A DNA stretch of 64,000 bases from assembly GCF_021397715.1 (NCBI RefSeq), contig NZ_CP090207.1:1116001-1180000 (forward strand). Reading direction: 5' to 3'. Positions 48,277 through 58,278 of the stretch are shown piece after piece. Below the pieces are notes generated by a model that saw only the letters and a program-made list of their open reading frames with translations, searched no databases and was not told the DNA's origin. The position numbers and the translations under genes are program-made. This DNA is from Pantoea agglomerans. GTDB taxonomy: Bacteria > Pseudomonadota > Gammaproteobacteria > Enterobacterales > Enterobacteriaceae. Each line of letters begins with the position of its first letter. Positions within the stretch are counted from its first letter, which is position 1.

Positions 48277-48462
48277 CTAACGCGTATCGCCAGAACTGAC
48301 GGCAACCGGTTCAGGCAGCGATTTTTGTTGCTGGTGATGTTCGAAAGCAGCAGGCAGGATAAAAATCAGGCGGCTAAACAAAATGATAAAGCTGATCAGC
48401 AACACGATGCGGGTCATGGTGCCGGTTTTTTGACGTCTTCGGGGAGAAATAGCGCTGTTCAC
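48277..48462 (-). CDS. yfgG: YfgG family small membrane protein
   Basis: 61 residues with a GTG start at 48462. After a basic N-terminus (SPRRRQKTGT) comes MTRIVLLISFIILFSRLIFILPAAF, one hydrophobic helix, then EHHQQQKSLPEP. E. coli YfgG has the same MTRIVLLISFI core followed by HHQ, and lies in the same region between guaA and ppx. E. coli yfgG has been linked to metal tolerance and biofilm, but the role is not established. An internal ATG (MTRIVLL) is the alternative start. Confidence 0.8.
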   Translation of the reverse strand: MNSAISPRRRQKTGTMTRIVLLISFIILFSRLIFILPAAFEHHQQQKSLPEPVAVSSGDTR

Positions 48463-48562
48463 GCGGGGTGGTTCCTGTAATGACCCATGCTGGGCGACTG
48501 CAATATTTAGTCACAGTCGCCAGATGAAATCAATCGCTGTTGAAAAAAACAGCAGACAAAGA

Positions 48563-49177
48563 TCAGTAACTGGCTTTCTGCGCCAGCAGAGTAGCGAAGC
48601 GGCAGGTGATGCGGTTGCCGTTTTCATCTTTACGGTGCAGCTGGCCGGGATGTTCGTTGTACTTCACGATGTGCCAGTTACGGTAGTAATGGCTGAGCTC
48701 ACCCGATTTAAACGCAAAGGTAAAGTCGCCAGGGCAGGGCATATCGTCGGTGTTCATCGCCGCCACGATCAGGTTGTAGCCATCTCTCACCGTACAGGCC
48801 TGCATATCGGCAATCAGCTGCGGAATGGCCTGCGGCTGCAGGAACATCATCACCACGGTCGACAGCACAAAATCATAGCCGCCATTAAAGCGCGTGTTGT
48901 TCAGATCGCGTTGCTCGGTGTGGATACCGCTCAGGCCTTCGCGCCCGATGATATCGTGCAGGCGTGCCAGACTCTGCGGATTGTGATCCCAGGCAGTTAC
49001 CTCGAAACCCTGCTGATTAAGAAACAGCGTATTACGACCGCCGCCACAGCCGAGATCGAGCGCCTTACCGACGTTGAGCATCGGCAGCGCGGCAACCACT
49101 TCAGAGTGCGGCGGCGTCAGGCCGTAGGTTTCGGCGAAATAGTTTTCGTCACGCAGACGTTCGGTTTGTTGTGTCAT
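48563..49177 (-). CDS. tehB: TehB-like SAM-dependent methyltransferase
   Basis: 204 residues from ATG 49177 (E. coli TehB 197). Class I methyltransferase: RDENYFAETYGL, SAM motif I LDLGCGGGRNTLFL, DLNN and STVVMMFLQPQ, and the C-terminal KYNEHPGQLHRKDENGNRI match TehB closely. TehB in E. coli detoxifies tellurite, selenium or similar compounds by methylation; its usual partner tehA is not adjacent here, so this copy stands alone. An upstream in-frame ATG at 49246 would overlap ppx by 28 bp and lies outside the conserved part. Confidence 0.87.
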   Translation of the reverse strand: MTQQTERLRDENYFAETYGLTPPHSEVVAALPMLNVGKALDLGCGGGRNTLFLNQQGFEVTAWDHNPQSLARLHDIIGREGLSGIHTEQRDLNNTRFNGGYDFVLSTVVMMFLQPQAIPQLIADMQACTVRDGYNLIVAAMNTDDMPCPGDFTFAFKSGELSHYYRNWHIVKYNEHPGQLHRKDENGNRITCRFATLLAQKASY

Positions 49178-49218
49178 GGTTATCAGTTCAGTTGGATGGG
49201 CGCCAGGCGCCCACGTTA

Positions 49219-50742
49219 TCAGGCTTCTTCGAGAATCAGTTTCCATCCGGTAACATCATTCCAGTACCCCTGTTCGCGCTCAAGATCGAGCTGGACCAGC
49301 GTGTTCTGGCTGAAGTAACCCGTCGGGAATATCAGCGTCCAGTGGCCGTCATCGCATTTCAGGACCAGCGTATCTGGCCTGGTGGTAGCCTGGCGCTGAT
49401 TGTTCAGCAGGGTACCCAGACGCAACAGGAAGATCAGCGGCACGAACTGCTTTTTCTTAAACAGCGTCACCCGTGGCAGCTCATCGATCTTCACCGCTTT
49501 ACGGTGGAATCTTACCAGTGCCGCCAGCAGCATTTGCTGATCCTGGTTAAAGCCCGGCATATTGGTGTTTTGCAGGATATAGGCGGAGTGGCGCTGCAGG
49601 CCGCTATGGTTAATGGTCAGCCCGACTTCATGCAGCATCGCCGCCCACTTCAGCAGCGCCGCCAGCTGCGGGTTCGCCAGTTTCGGATTCTGATCGCGCC
49701 ATTGCAGATAGAGCTGTTCGGTTGTGTCGAGCACGCGACGCGCCTGATCGCTGTCGATGGCGTAATGATTCGCCAGACTCTGCGCGGTGCGGCTGCGGAT
49801 ATCCTGATGCCGGAAACGGCCTTCCATTTCATACAGCACGCCTTCACGCAGCGCGCCATCAGAGAGGCGCAGCTCGCGAATCGCCAGTGCGTCGAACACC
49901 CCACACAGAATTGCCAGACCCGGTACAAATACCCCTTTGCGCTCTTCCGACAGGCCGGGCAGACTCAGCGCGGCAAACGACTTATGTTTGATCACTTCGT
50001 CATACAGTTTGTCGAGACGCTCAGGGGTAATCAGCTTCTCTTTCTCATCCATCGCCTGCAGCACTTCGCAGGCGGCCTTGATGGTACCGGAGGCTCCCAG
50101 CGCATATTGCCAGCCGTGCAGGCGGTACTGCCACGCCAGCGTCTCCAGTTTTTGCGCTGCCGCTAAGCGGGCACGACGGAAATTTTCGCGGCTGATTTCG
50201 CCGTTAGGGAAATAGAGCTGGGCGAAACTGACGCAACCCATGCGGCGGCTTTCCACCAGCTGCGGCTCAAAATCCTCGCCAATCACCAGTTCGGTTGAAC
50301 CGCCGCCGATGTCGATCACCAGCTTGCGGCCTTTCTCCGGCTGAGTATGTTCCACGCCCATAAAGATCAGACGCGCTTCTTCATGGCCCGAAATCACCTC
50401 AATCGGGTAGGGGATCACCTCGGCGGCACGCTGCAAAAAGGTCTCGGCGTTAACCGCCTGACGCAGCGTATGGGTGCCGACAATGGTGACGTTGCTGGGG
50501 CTGAATCCCTGCAGGCGCTCCGCGAACAGCGCCAGGCAGGTTAATCCCCGCTCCATCGCCTCTTCGCTCAGGCGATTGTTGGCATCCAGCCCGTCAGCCA
50601 GATGGACGCGCTGTTTAAGGCGACCTAATACCTGCATCGCGCCATCCACCACCCGGGCGATGACCATGTGGAAGCTGTTCGATCCGAGGTCGATCGCCGC
50701 AAACTCCTGGGGTTTTGGCGTACTTTTATGGGAAATTGGCAT
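49219..50742 (-). CDS. ppx: Exopolyphosphatase Ppx
   Basis: 507 residues (E. coli 513). Releases phosphate from polyphosphate ends; also hydrolyses pppGpp. N-terminal ASKHA ATPase fold with [30 protein letters not shown]; the C-terminal HD-type region has [24 protein letters not shown]. It lies 5 bp after ppk and is cotranscribed with it. Here, unlike E. coli, the ppk-ppx operon adjoins a Pst-type phosphate transporter. Confidence 0.96.
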   Translation of the reverse strand: MPISHKSTPKPQEFAAIDLGSNSFHMVIARVVDGAMQVLGRLKQRVHLADGLDANNRLSEEAMERGLTCLALFAERLQGFSPSNVTIVGTHTLRQAVNAETFLQRAAEVIPYPIEVISGHEEARLIFMGVEHTQPEKGRKLVIDIGGGSTELVIGEDFEPQLVESRRMGCVSFAQLYFPNGEISRENFRRARLAAAQKLETLAWQYRLHGWQYALGASGTIKAACEVLQAMDEKEKLITPERLDKLYDEVIKHKSFAALSLPGLSEERKGVFVPGLAILCGVFDALAIRELRLSDGALREGVLYEMEGRFRHQDIRSRTAQSLANHYAIDSDQARRVLDTTEQLYLQWRDQNPKLANPQLAALLKWAAMLHEVGLTINHSGLQRHSAYILQNTNMPGFNQDQQMLLAALVRFHRKAVKIDELPRVTLFKKKQFVPLIFLLRLGTLLNNQRQATTRPDTLVLKCDDGHWTLIFPTGYFSQNTLVQLDLEREQGYWNDVTGWKLILEEA

Positions 50743-50747
50743 AGGAT

Positions 50748-52808
50748 TTATTCAGGTTGTTCCAGGTTCTTGATGTAATCATAAATGGCCAGCTGCGATC
50801 GCACTTTGCGACGATTGCCGCGCTGGACGTAATGGTTACTCAACTCTTTATCGACGATGCGGGCTTTTACCGTATCACTTAACTGAATAGCAATAATGTC
50901 GAGTATGCGCTGCTTAATGCGTGGATCGAGAATCGCCACCGCCACTTCGATGCGGTAATCAATGTTACGCGTCATCCAGTCAGCCGAGGAGAGGAACACC
51001 TTTTTATCGCCGCCATTGTCAAAAATATAGACGCGATCGTGTTCCAGATAACGGTCAACGATACTGATGACACGAATATTTTCACTGATCCCAGGCAAGT
51101 CGGGGATCAATGAGCACATGCCGCGTACCAGAAGATTGACTTTAACCCCCACGCTGGAGGCTGTATAAAGCCGGTCAACCAGTCCTTTGTCCACCAGATT
51201 GTTAATTTTCAGAGTAATGCCGGACGGCTTTTTCTGCTGCGCATTGGCAATTTCGGTATCGATCAACTCATACAGCATCCGGCGCGAGTTTTGCGGCGAC
51301 ACCATCAGATGATCGAAGGTGACCGGGCGGTAAGGGTTCTCAATAAAGTTAAACACCCGACGCACTTCGTTGGTGATACGCGCATCGGCAGTCAGTAACG
51401 AGTAATCGGTATAGAGACGGGCGGTTTTCTCATTGAAGTTACCGGTACCGATATGCGCGTAACGCACAATCTCTTCTCCCTCACGACGGGAGATCAGGAA
51501 CAGTTTGGCGTGGATCTTCAGCCCGGGCGCAGAAAAAATGACGTGGACGCCCGCTTCGGTCAGGCGTTTAGCCCAGTAGATGTTCGCCTCTTCATCAAAG
51601 CGCGCCTGCAGCTCGACCACCACCGTGACTTTTTTGCCGTTATAGGCGGCATGAATCATCGCATCCATGATGCGTGAGTGTTTGGCGACGCGATAGATAT
51701 TAATTTTGATCGCCAGCACGCTGGGGTCAAACGACGCCTGACGCAGCAGCTCCAGCACATGTTCAAAGGTATGGTAAGGATAGTAGAGCAGCACGTCGCG
51801 ATCGCGAATCGCATCAAAGCCGTTGCGGAAGCCGTCGAAGCCGATATGGCGAATCTGCGGCAGCGGCCGGTTCACCAGGTTGTTTTTGCCGACGTTCGGG
51901 AAGCCGATGAAGTCTTTAAAGTTGTGATAGCGACCGCCGGGCAATATCGAGTCGAAGTTGGAAATGGAGAGCTTATGACACAGCAACTCAACCATCGAAT
52001 CCGGCATATCACGCTGATAGACGAAGCGCACCGGCTCAGCGGTCAGGCGCTGCTTCAGGCTGGAGGACATCAGTTCCAGCAGGCTTGATTCCATCTCCGT
52101 CACCAGATCGTACTCGGCGTCACGCGTCATTTTCATTGAGTAGGCGTTGAGCGCGTCGTAGTCGTAGAAGCCTTTAAAAATGTCGTCCAGGCAGTAACGT
52201 AAAATGTTATCCAGCAGGATCATCGGCTTACGGCGGCGCGGTGGCTCAGCCGGCAGGTTAATGAAGCGCGGCACTTTATCAGACGGGATCTCGAGCAGCG
52301 CATAACGAATGTTATCGCCGCGAATAATTTCCACCGCCAGATAGGTGTAATCGTCTTTCAGAAATTCGGTCAGGTCCGTTTCATGGGTGATCAGAATCGG
52401 CGAGATGTGCTGACGCAGCTCATGCTTGAAATAGTGGCGCAGCCACGCCTGCTGATTCGGCGACAGCTGACGTTCGTTAATCAGGAAGATCTGATTACGC
52501 GCCATCTCCAGCAGCAGATCGTTATACAGCGCGTCAAACTCCTGGTCAGACTTGAGAACCCGCTGCTGGATCTTCTTAAACAGATGGCGTGGCGTACTGG
52601 CGGAACCCTGCTCTTCACCGATCAGAATGCGGCGTTTCAGGTCGGCGAAACGCACCTTATAGAACTCATCAAGGTTATTGGAGTAGATGCCGAGAAAACG
52701 CATCCGCTCAATCAGCGGATTACTTTTGTCCGCCGCTTCCTGCAAAACCCGTTCATTAAAGGATAACCAGCTTAATTCTTTTTCAATATAAAGCTTTACC
52801 TGACCCAT
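50748..52808 (-). CDS. ppk: Polyphosphate kinase Ppk1
   Basis: 686 residues (E. coli 688). Makes polyphosphate reversibly from ATP at the membrane. Conserved Ppk1 regions are present: N-terminal [19 protein letters not shown], the autophosphorylated-His regions [14 protein letters not shown] and [20 protein letters not shown], and [14 protein letters not shown] 52808 gives [11 protein letters not shown] as in E. coli. Divergent from the pstC-like gene by 150 bp; I looked for paired PhoB boxes there and found none. Confidence 0.96.
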   Translation of the reverse strand: MGQVKLYIEKELSWLSFNERVLQEAADKSNPLIERMRFLGIYSNNLDEFYKVRFADLKRRILIGEEQGSASTPRHLFKKIQQRVLKSDQEFDALYNDLLLEMARNQIFLINERQLSPNQQAWLRHYFKHELRQHISPILITHETDLTEFLKDDYTYLAVEIIRGDNIRYALLEIPSDKVPRFINLPAEPPRRRKPMILLDNILRYCLDDIFKGFYDYDALNAYSMKMTRDAEYDLVTEMESSLLELMSSSLKQRLTAEPVRFVYQRDMPDSMVELLCHKLSISNFDSILPGGRYHNFKDFIGFPNVGKNNLVNRPLPQIRHIGFDGFRNGFDAIRDRDVLLYYPYHTFEHVLELLRQASFDPSVLAIKINIYRVAKHSRIMDAMIHAAYNGKKVTVVVELQARFDEEANIYWAKRLTEAGVHVIFSAPGLKIHAKLFLISRREGEEIVRYAHIGTGNFNEKTARLYTDYSLLTADARITNEVRRVFNFIENPYRPVTFDHLMVSPQNSRRMLYELIDTEIANAQQKKPSGITLKINNLVDKGLVDRLYTASSVGVKVNLLVRGMCSLIPDLPGISENIRVISIVDRYLEHDRVYIFDNGGDKKVFLSSADWMTRNIDYRIEVAVAILDPRIKQRILDIIAIQLSDTVKARIVDKELSNHYVQRGNRRKVRSQLAIYDYIKNLEQPE

Positions 52809-52958
52809 TCTCACTCCATATAGCGGTTGCAGGACTGAAGATCCAGTGTCCACGATCATTATGGCGAGAGTATGGCAGCGTTGTCCAACGTCAATAGTTG
52901 TCTTATCAACCGGCTACGGGCAACATAGCGGCTTGTTTTAGCCTGCTACCGGAACCGC

Positions 52959-55046
52959 ATGAGCGTAAACCACATCCCCGTCCAGTTTAGCGACCTAAAG
53001 CGTCGTGCCGTTGACCGTCTGACGCGGCGACTGGTCACGTCCTGTGGCGTTGCGATTCTGCTGCTGATGCTATTGCTGTTTTGCTGGCTGATTGGCGTGG
53101 TATTACCGCTGTTTAGCGCACCACAGCTTCATATCGCCAGTCAGCAGCAGTTATGGGATCGCGCACCGGCGTTAGCGCTCGGCAATGATGGCAGCACCGG
53201 CTGGCGCATCAGTGAACGCGGGGCAGCACGGTTTATTCCGCTGAATGGCCAGCCGGCAGAACCGGCGCTGGCCTTATCGCCGGCACCGCAACAGGTGGTG
53301 CGCAGCGCTGACGCTCAGACGCTGTTGCTGAATATGCAGGGCGCGCTGATGCTGATGCAGCCGACGGCGCAACAGCAGTGGCGTTTTCCGCTGGGCGATA
53401 AACCGTTTCATCTGCCACAGGGCGCGGTGACAAAAATGGCGCTGGCGACCCGCCATGCGGGTCAGTGGCGTATCGCCGCGCTGACCGATGCCGGACTGAC
53501 GGTGCTGACGCTCGGCACCGATCAGCAGGCCGCCACCATTGACCTGCCGCAACAGCACCTGGATCTGGTGGCCCTTTCCCCGGCGGGCGATCTGCTCTAT
53601 ACCACCGAAGGCAACGTGCTGCGCGTCTGGCAACTCAATGATGATCAGGCGTTGCTGCGTGAAACCCAGACGCTGCCGCAGCGTCCGCAAAGCCTGCATC
53701 TGCTGGTGGGCGGAAAAAGCCTGCTGATTCAGGATCAGAATGGCATTACCCAGTGGTTTGCCATCGCCAGCCCGCAGGGTCCGCGGCTGCAACGCATCCG
53801 TACCTTTAGCCACAGTGACGGACCGGCGATTGTCATCACCGAATCGCAGCGTCGGGTATTTGCCACTCTGAGTGAAAGCGGCCTGCTGCGGCTGTTCGCC
53901 AGCAAGCAGGATGGGCCTGTTCTGCAACGCCAGCTGGCGCCAGGCATTCTCGACGCGCAGTTTTCGCCGCGTGGCGACACGCTGTTGATTGAACGGTCGG
54001 GCAGCTGGCAAACCCTGCGGCTGGATAACCCGTGGCCGGATGTCACCTGGCGTAACTTCTGGCAGAAAATCTGGTACGAAAACTACCCGAAACCGGACTA
54101 TATCTGGCAATCGACGGCGGCAGGCGACAGCTATCAGGGCAAGTTCAGCCTGGTACCGATGGTGGTGGGTACGCTGAAAGCCGCCAGTTTAGCGCTGCTG
54201 TTTGCGACGCCGCTGGCGCTGGCGGCAGCCATGTATACCGCATTCTTTATGGCGCCGGGCCTGCGCCGCTGGGTTAAACCGGCTATCGAAATGATGGGCG
54301 CGCTGCCGAGTGTGGTGGTGGGCCTGATTGCCGGTGTCTGGCTGGCCCCGCACATCAGTCAGGCGCTGGTTGGTGTGCTGTTACTGCCGCTGACGCTGGC
54401 GGGCAGTTTGTTGCTGTGCGGTGTGCTCAGCGCACGTTTGCCACCGCGCTGGCGACAGCCGGGCCGCGAAGTGCTGATTCTGCTGCCGCTGTTGCTGCTG
54501 GTCACCTTACTGACGCTGTGGCTGCCGACGCTGTTTATTCCCGACGCGGGCGACTGGCTGCCGCATTACGAACAGCGCAACCTGCTGGTGGCGGCGCTGG
54601 CGATGGGCTTTGCGCTGGTGCCGCTGATTTTTACGCTCTCTGAAGATGCGCTGTTCAGCGTGCCCGCGGCGCTGGGGCAGGGATCGCTGGCGCTGGGGGC
54701 AACACCCTGGCAAACCCTGACCCGCGTGGTGCTGCCTGGCGCCTCCGCCGGGATCTTCGCTGCCCTGATGATCGGCCTGGGGCGCGCAGTGGGAGAAACC
54801 ATGATTCTGCTGATGGCCACCGGCAACACGCCGCAAACTGAAGGCGGATTGTTCAGCGGGCTGCGCGCCCTGTCGGCCAATATCGCCATTGAAATGCCGG
54901 AAGCGGCCGCCGGCAGCGCGCATTATCGCATTCTGTTTCTCAGCGCCCTGATGCTGCTGCTGTTCACGCTGGTGATCAATACCGTAGCAGAGCTGATCCG
55001 TCAGCGGCTGCGCCAGCGCTATAGTCAGCAAGAGGAGCAGGTATGA
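52959..55046 (+). CDS. Large PstC-type permease with periplasmic propeller-like domain
   Basis: 695 residues, more than twice ordinary PstC (319 in E. coli). One helix at about 29-52, then some 330 periplasmic residues with WD40-like repeats (LYTTEGNVLRVWQLND, VFATLSESGLLRLFASKQDGP). A PstC permease domain follows, from about 395, with the EAA loop LGQGSLALGATPWQTLTRVVLP and GRAVGETM. Such large PstC proteins occur in Pseudomonas and Vibrio phosphate transporters. No pstS is adjacent, so the binding protein may come from elsewhere or the domain may act in its place. Stop overlaps the next start by four bases. Confidence 0.88.
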   Translation: MSVNHIPVQFSDLKRRAVDRLTRRLVTSCGVAILLLMLLLFCWLIGVVLPLFSAPQLHIASQQQLWDRAPALALGNDGSTGWRISERGAARFIPLNGQPAEPALALSPAPQQVVRSADAQTLLLNMQGALMLMQPTAQQQWRFPLGDKPFHLPQGAVTKMALATRHAGQWRIAALTDAGLTVLTLGTDQQAATIDLPQQHLDLVALSPAGDLLYTTEGNVLRVWQLNDDQALLRETQTLPQRPQSLHLLVGGKSLLIQDQNGITQWFAIASPQGPRLQRIRTFSHSDGPAIVITESQRRVFATLSESGLLRLFASKQDGPVLQRQLAPGILDAQFSPRGDTLLIERSGSWQTLRLDNPWPDVTWRNFWQKIWYENYPKPDYIWQSTAAGDSYQGKFSLVPMVVGTLKAASLALLFATPLALAAAMYTAFFMAPGLRRWVKPAIEMMGALPSVVVGLIAGVWLAPHISQALVGVLLLPLTLAGSLLLCGVLSARLPPRWRQPGREVLILLPLLLLVTLLTLWLPTLFIPDAGDWLPHYEQRNLLVAALAMGFALVPLIFTLSEDALFSVPAALGQGSLALGATPWQTLTRVVLPGASAGIFAALMIGLGRAVGETMILLMATGNTPQTEGGLFSGLRALSANIAIEMPEAAAGSAHYRILFLSALMLLLFTLVINTVAELIRQRLRQRYSQQEEQV

Positions 55047-56677
55047 AGGTGATGCGACAGAACGATCGCTGGCGCTGGCTAACCGCCGGTGCGGTGGCGG
55101 TCTGCCTGCTGGCCTTTACGCTGCTGATTGGGCTGCTGGCCTGGCAGGGCGTCCGGGCCTTCTGGCCGCAGCGGGTTGATCTCTACAGTTTCAGCCAGCC
55201 CGATGGGCGCGAGGTGCGGCTGCTGGGTGAAACGCTTGAGCATCAGCCACGCTTTCCGGCTCCGGCGGATGAGCAGGGCAACAGCGGCGGACAAGTGCAT
55301 CGTTATCTGATTAAAACCGGCAATCGCGACTGGGATGCGCCCGATTTCCGCGTGGTCTATAGCCGGCAAGCAGCCAGCGTCAGCCAGCCAAAAGCAATCA
55401 TGGTGCTACAGCGACGCAGTCACGGCCAGGCTTACGGCTGGTTTGTTGGCCTGCGTGAGGATAATGAGGTCTTAACCGCTCAGGACCCCGATGCGCTGCT
55501 GCATCAGCGGCTGGCGCAGGTGCAACTGCTGCTGCGGCAGGCCAACCAGATTCGGCGGGTTGAGATGGCACGCGTTAACAGCCAGCGCGAGCAACTCGAC
55601 GAGCAGGCCGCAAAACAACGCGCTGCCGGGCATTTTGACCTTCAGACCGAGTCGGAATACCAGGCGAATCAGGCGGCATTACAGCGCCGCTTCGATCAAC
55701 TCAGTGAGACGCTGGCCAGCCTGCAACAGCAGAGCCTGCGCGACGTGCTGATCCTGCGGGATGTGCACGGCATCGATCACGCCATTCCGTTAACGGAAAT
55801 TGTTGATAGCTGGAAACCCAACGCAATGACGGCAGGCGAAAAAACGGTGCATTTCCTGCATCAGCTGTGGCGTTTCGTCAGCGACTCACCGGCAGATGGT
55901 GAAAGCGAATCGGGGGCTTTTCCGGCGATTTTTGGCACCGTGCTGATGGTGTTGCTGATGTCGATTGTGGTGATGCCGCTGGGGGTGATCGCTGCAATCT
56001 GGCTGCATGAATATGCCGGACGCAATGCCCTGACGCGGCTGGTGCGGATTGCGGTGGTCAATCTGGCCGGGGTGCCGTCGATTGTCTATGGCGTCTTTGG
56101 CCTGGGCTTTTTTGTCTGGCTGGTCGGCGGCACGATCGATCAGCTGTTCTTCGCCAGCGCGCTGCCTAATCCGACCTTTGGTACGCCGGGCCTGCTATGG
56201 GCGGCGTTAACCCTGGCACTACTGACGCTGCCGGTGGTGATCGTGGCGACGGAAGAGGGACTCTCGCGCATTCCCAACACGCTGCGTCAGGGATCGCTGG
56301 CGCTGGGTGCCACTCAGGCGGAAACCTTGTGGCATGTGGTGCTGCCGCTGGCGGTCCCGGCCATGCTGACCGGATTGATCCTTGCAGTGGCACGAGCGGC
56401 GGGCGAAACCGCGCCGCTAATGCTGGTCGGGGTGGTGAAGATGGTGCCGGAATTACCGATCGACGCGGTGTTCCCCTATCTGCATCTGGACCGCAAATTT
56501 ATGCATCTTGGCTTCCAGATTTACGATCTGGCGTTTCAGAGCCCGAATATTGAAGCTGACCGGCCGCTGGTGTTCGCCACTGCGCTGCTGCTGGTGCTGA
56601 TTATTCTGTCGCTCAATTTGCTGGCGATGAGCCTGCGTCACCGTCTGCGTGAACGCTATCGCCTTATGACTCAATAA
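55043..56677 (+). CDS. Large PstA-type permease
   Basis: 544 residues against 296 in E. coli PstA. A first helix near 13-33, then a periplasmic insertion of about 250 residues containing a long coiled coil (about 150-235, QAKQRAAGHFDLQ, LQRRFDQLSETLASLQQQ). The permease domain (from about 290) has the EAA loop LRQGSLALGATQAETLWHVVLP and ARAAGETAPLMLVG, typical of PstA. It pairs with the large PstC upstream (four-base overlap) and PstB downstream (6 bp). Periplasmic coiled coil and propeller probably interact, replacing or sensing the missing binding protein; that is inference. Confidence 0.87.
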   Translation: MKVMRQNDRWRWLTAGAVAVCLLAFTLLIGLLAWQGVRAFWPQRVDLYSFSQPDGREVRLLGETLEHQPRFPAPADEQGNSGGQVHRYLIKTGNRDWDAPDFRVVYSRQAASVSQPKAIMVLQRRSHGQAYGWFVGLREDNEVLTAQDPDALLHQRLAQVQLLLRQANQIRRVEMARVNSQREQLDEQAAKQRAAGHFDLQTESEYQANQAALQRRFDQLSETLASLQQQSLRDVLILRDVHGIDHAIPLTEIVDSWKPNAMTAGEKTVHFLHQLWRFVSDSPADGESESGAFPAIFGTVLMVLLMSIVVMPLGVIAAIWLHEYAGRNALTRLVRIAVVNLAGVPSIVYGVFGLGFFVWLVGGTIDQLFFASALPNPTFGTPGLLWAALTLALLTLPVVIVATEEGLSRIPNTLRQGSLALGATQAETLWHVVLPLAVPAMLTGLILAVARAAGETAPLMLVGVVKMVPELPIDAVFPYLHLDRKFMHLGFQIYDLAFQSPNIEADRPLVFATALLLVLIILSLNLLAMSLRHRLRERYRLMTQ

Positions 56678-56683
56678 CAGGCT

Positions 56684-57457
56684 ATGACTATGACGCCCGA
56701 CACTGACATTGCGCTCACCGTGAATCATCTCTCGCTGTGGTACGGCGAGCGCCAGGCGCTGCAGGATATTTCCCTGCAGGTGCCGAAGAACCGCATTACC
56801 GCGCTGATCGGGCCATCGGGCTGCGGCAAATCGACCCTGCTGCGCTGCTTCAATCGGATGAACGATGTGATCGATCACTGCCGGGTCGAGGGTGAAGTAC
56901 TGCTGGGCGGGTTGCCGATCATGCGGCCGGATCAGGATCTTTCTGCACTGCGTCGGCGGGTTGGCATGGTGTTTCAGCGGCCCAATCCATTTCCCAAGTC
57001 GATCTATGAAAACGTGGTATATGGCCTGCGGTTGCAGGGCGTGCGCGATCGGCGGGTGCTGAATGAAGCCTGTGAACGTGCGCTGCGGGCGGCGGCGTTA
57101 TGGAGTGAGGTGAAGGATCAGCTGGGGCAAAATGCGCTGACCCTGTCGACCGGACAGCAGCAGCGGCTGGTAATTGCCCGGGCGATTGCCATCGAACCCG
57201 AAGTTTTACTGCTGGACGAGCCGACCTCGGCGCTGGACCCGATCTCCACGCTGGTGATTGAAGAGCTGATGACCACGCTGAAGCAGCACTTTACCCTGGT
57301 GCTGGTGACCCACAATATGCAGCAGGCATCACGCGTCTCGGATTACACCGCGTTTATGCATCAGGGCGCGTTAGTGGAGTTTGATGATACCGATCGGATC
57401 TTTACCGCCCCGAAACAGCGGCGCACCGAAGATTACATCACCGGTCGCTACGGCTAA
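56684..57457 (+). CDS. PstB-type ATPase with altered signature motif
   Basis: 257 residues, as in E. coli PstB. ABC ATPase: Walker [11 protein letters not shown]-loop FQRPNPFP, Walker [12 protein letters not shown] and H-loop VTHN. The family signature LSGGQQQR reads LSTGQQQR here ([17 protein letters not shown]), a Gly to Thr change in the ABC signature. It energises the large PstC/PstA pair. No phoU or phoB/phoR genes follow. ATG 56684 and 56690 are both possible; the difference is two residues. Confidence 0.9.
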   Translation: MTMTPDTDIALTVNHLSLWYGERQALQDISLQVPKNRITALIGPSGCGKSTLLRCFNRMNDVIDHCRVEGEVLLGGLPIMRPDQDLSALRRRVGMVFQRPNPFPKSIYENVVYGLRLQGVRDRRVLNEACERALRAAALWSEVKDQLGQNALTLSTGQQQRLVIARAIAIEPEVLLLDEPTSALDPISTLVIEELMTTLKQHFTLVLVTHNMQQASRVSDYTAFMHQGALVEFDDTDRIFTAPKQRRTEDYITGRYG

Positions 57458-57489
57458 GAAGAGGGAGAAGGGCGAGGCTTTTGGCAGAC

Positions 57490-57633
57490 GGCTCATAAAC
57501 GCAAAGCGATGGGAGCCTATGCCCGTAGTTACGGCGCGCGGTGAGGGATGGCGTTTTTTGCGTCTTTACGGAGGGCGTAGGTTCCCTGAGCCTTTACTCC
57601 ACGACTCTTTCAGGAGAAGCCCGGGCTTCTCCT
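57490..57633 (+). repeat. Structured intergenic element between pstB and purN
   Basis: 182 bp without a gene between convergent genes. GGGAGCCTATGCCC (57511-57524) pairs over 14 bp, including two G-T wobbles, with GGGCGTAGGTTCCC (57573-57586). An outer GGCTCA/TGAGCC (57490-57495 with 57587-57592) closes it with a 15-base bulge. A small CCGTA/TACGG hairpin sits at 57523-57534. A perfect 22-bp palindrome follows at 57612-57633. The G-T wobbles are stable only in the plus-strand RNA. It may be a repeated element or a 3' UTR RNA of the pst operon; no T-tract terminator is visible. Confidence 0.6.
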
Positions 57634-57639
57634 TCCTGG

Positions 57640-58278
57640 TCAGTCGTGGGCGTAGCCTTGCGGCGGCAGGGGTTCCCCATCCAGCCAGGCTTTGCCATCA
57701 CGCATTTTGAGTCGTCCGTCGATAAACCAGCTAATCACCAGCGGATAGATCGCATGTTCCTGATGCTGCACCCGCTCAGTTATCTCCGCTTCGCTGTCGT
57801 CAGGGAACACCGGTACTTTGGCCTGCAAAATCACCGGGCCGCCATCCAGCTCATCGGTGACGAAGTGCACCGAGGTTCCATGTTCGCTGTCGCCATTCTC
57901 CAGCGCCTGACGATGGGTATGCAGGCCCGGATATTTCGGCAGCAGGGAAGGATGAATATTCAGCAGACGGTCGTGGAAATGGGCGACAAAGGCGCGACTG
58001 AGAATGCGCATGTAGCCCGCCAGCACCACCAGATCCGGCGAAAACGCCTCGATTTCAGCGATCAGCTGCCGGTCAAAAGCGTCGCGGTCAGCAAAGTCGC
58101 TGGCCGCCAGCGCTTTCGCGGGAATACCTGCCTCCTGCGCCCGGGTCAGACCATAGGCGGCGGCGCGATTGCTGATAACGGCAGCAACGCTGCCGTCAAT
58201 CCGCCCGCTGGCGCAGGCGTCAAGGATGGACTGAAGGTTGCTTCCGTTACCGGAAATCAGGACAACCAGCTTTTTCAT
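57640..58278 (-). CDS. purN: Phosphoribosylglycinamide formyltransferase PurN
   Basis: 212 residues, the E. coli length. Transfers a formyl group from 10-formyl-THF to GAR in purine synthesis. Nucleotide-binding start [16 protein letters not shown]; the catalytic region has [26 protein letters not shown] and [16 protein letters not shown] with the conserved Asn, His and Asp. Start overlaps the purM stop by 4 bp, forming the conserved purMN operon. Confidence 0.97.
   Translation of the reverse strand: MKKLVVLISGNGSNLQSILDACASGRIDGSVAAVISNRAAAYGLTRAQEAGIPAKALAASDFADRDAFDRQLIAEIEAFSPDLVVLAGYMRILSRAFVAHFHDRLLNIHPSLLPKYPGLHTHRQALENGDSEHGTSVHFVTDELDGGPVILQAKVPVFPDDSEAEITERVQHQEHAIYPLVISWFIDGRLKMRDGKAWLDGEPLPPQGYAHD

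Noticed and set aside
52809..52958. PhoB boxes between ppk and the pstC-like gene
   Set aside because: Two TTGTC(C/T) motifs occur but 17 bp apart, not the 11-bp repeat of a Pho box.
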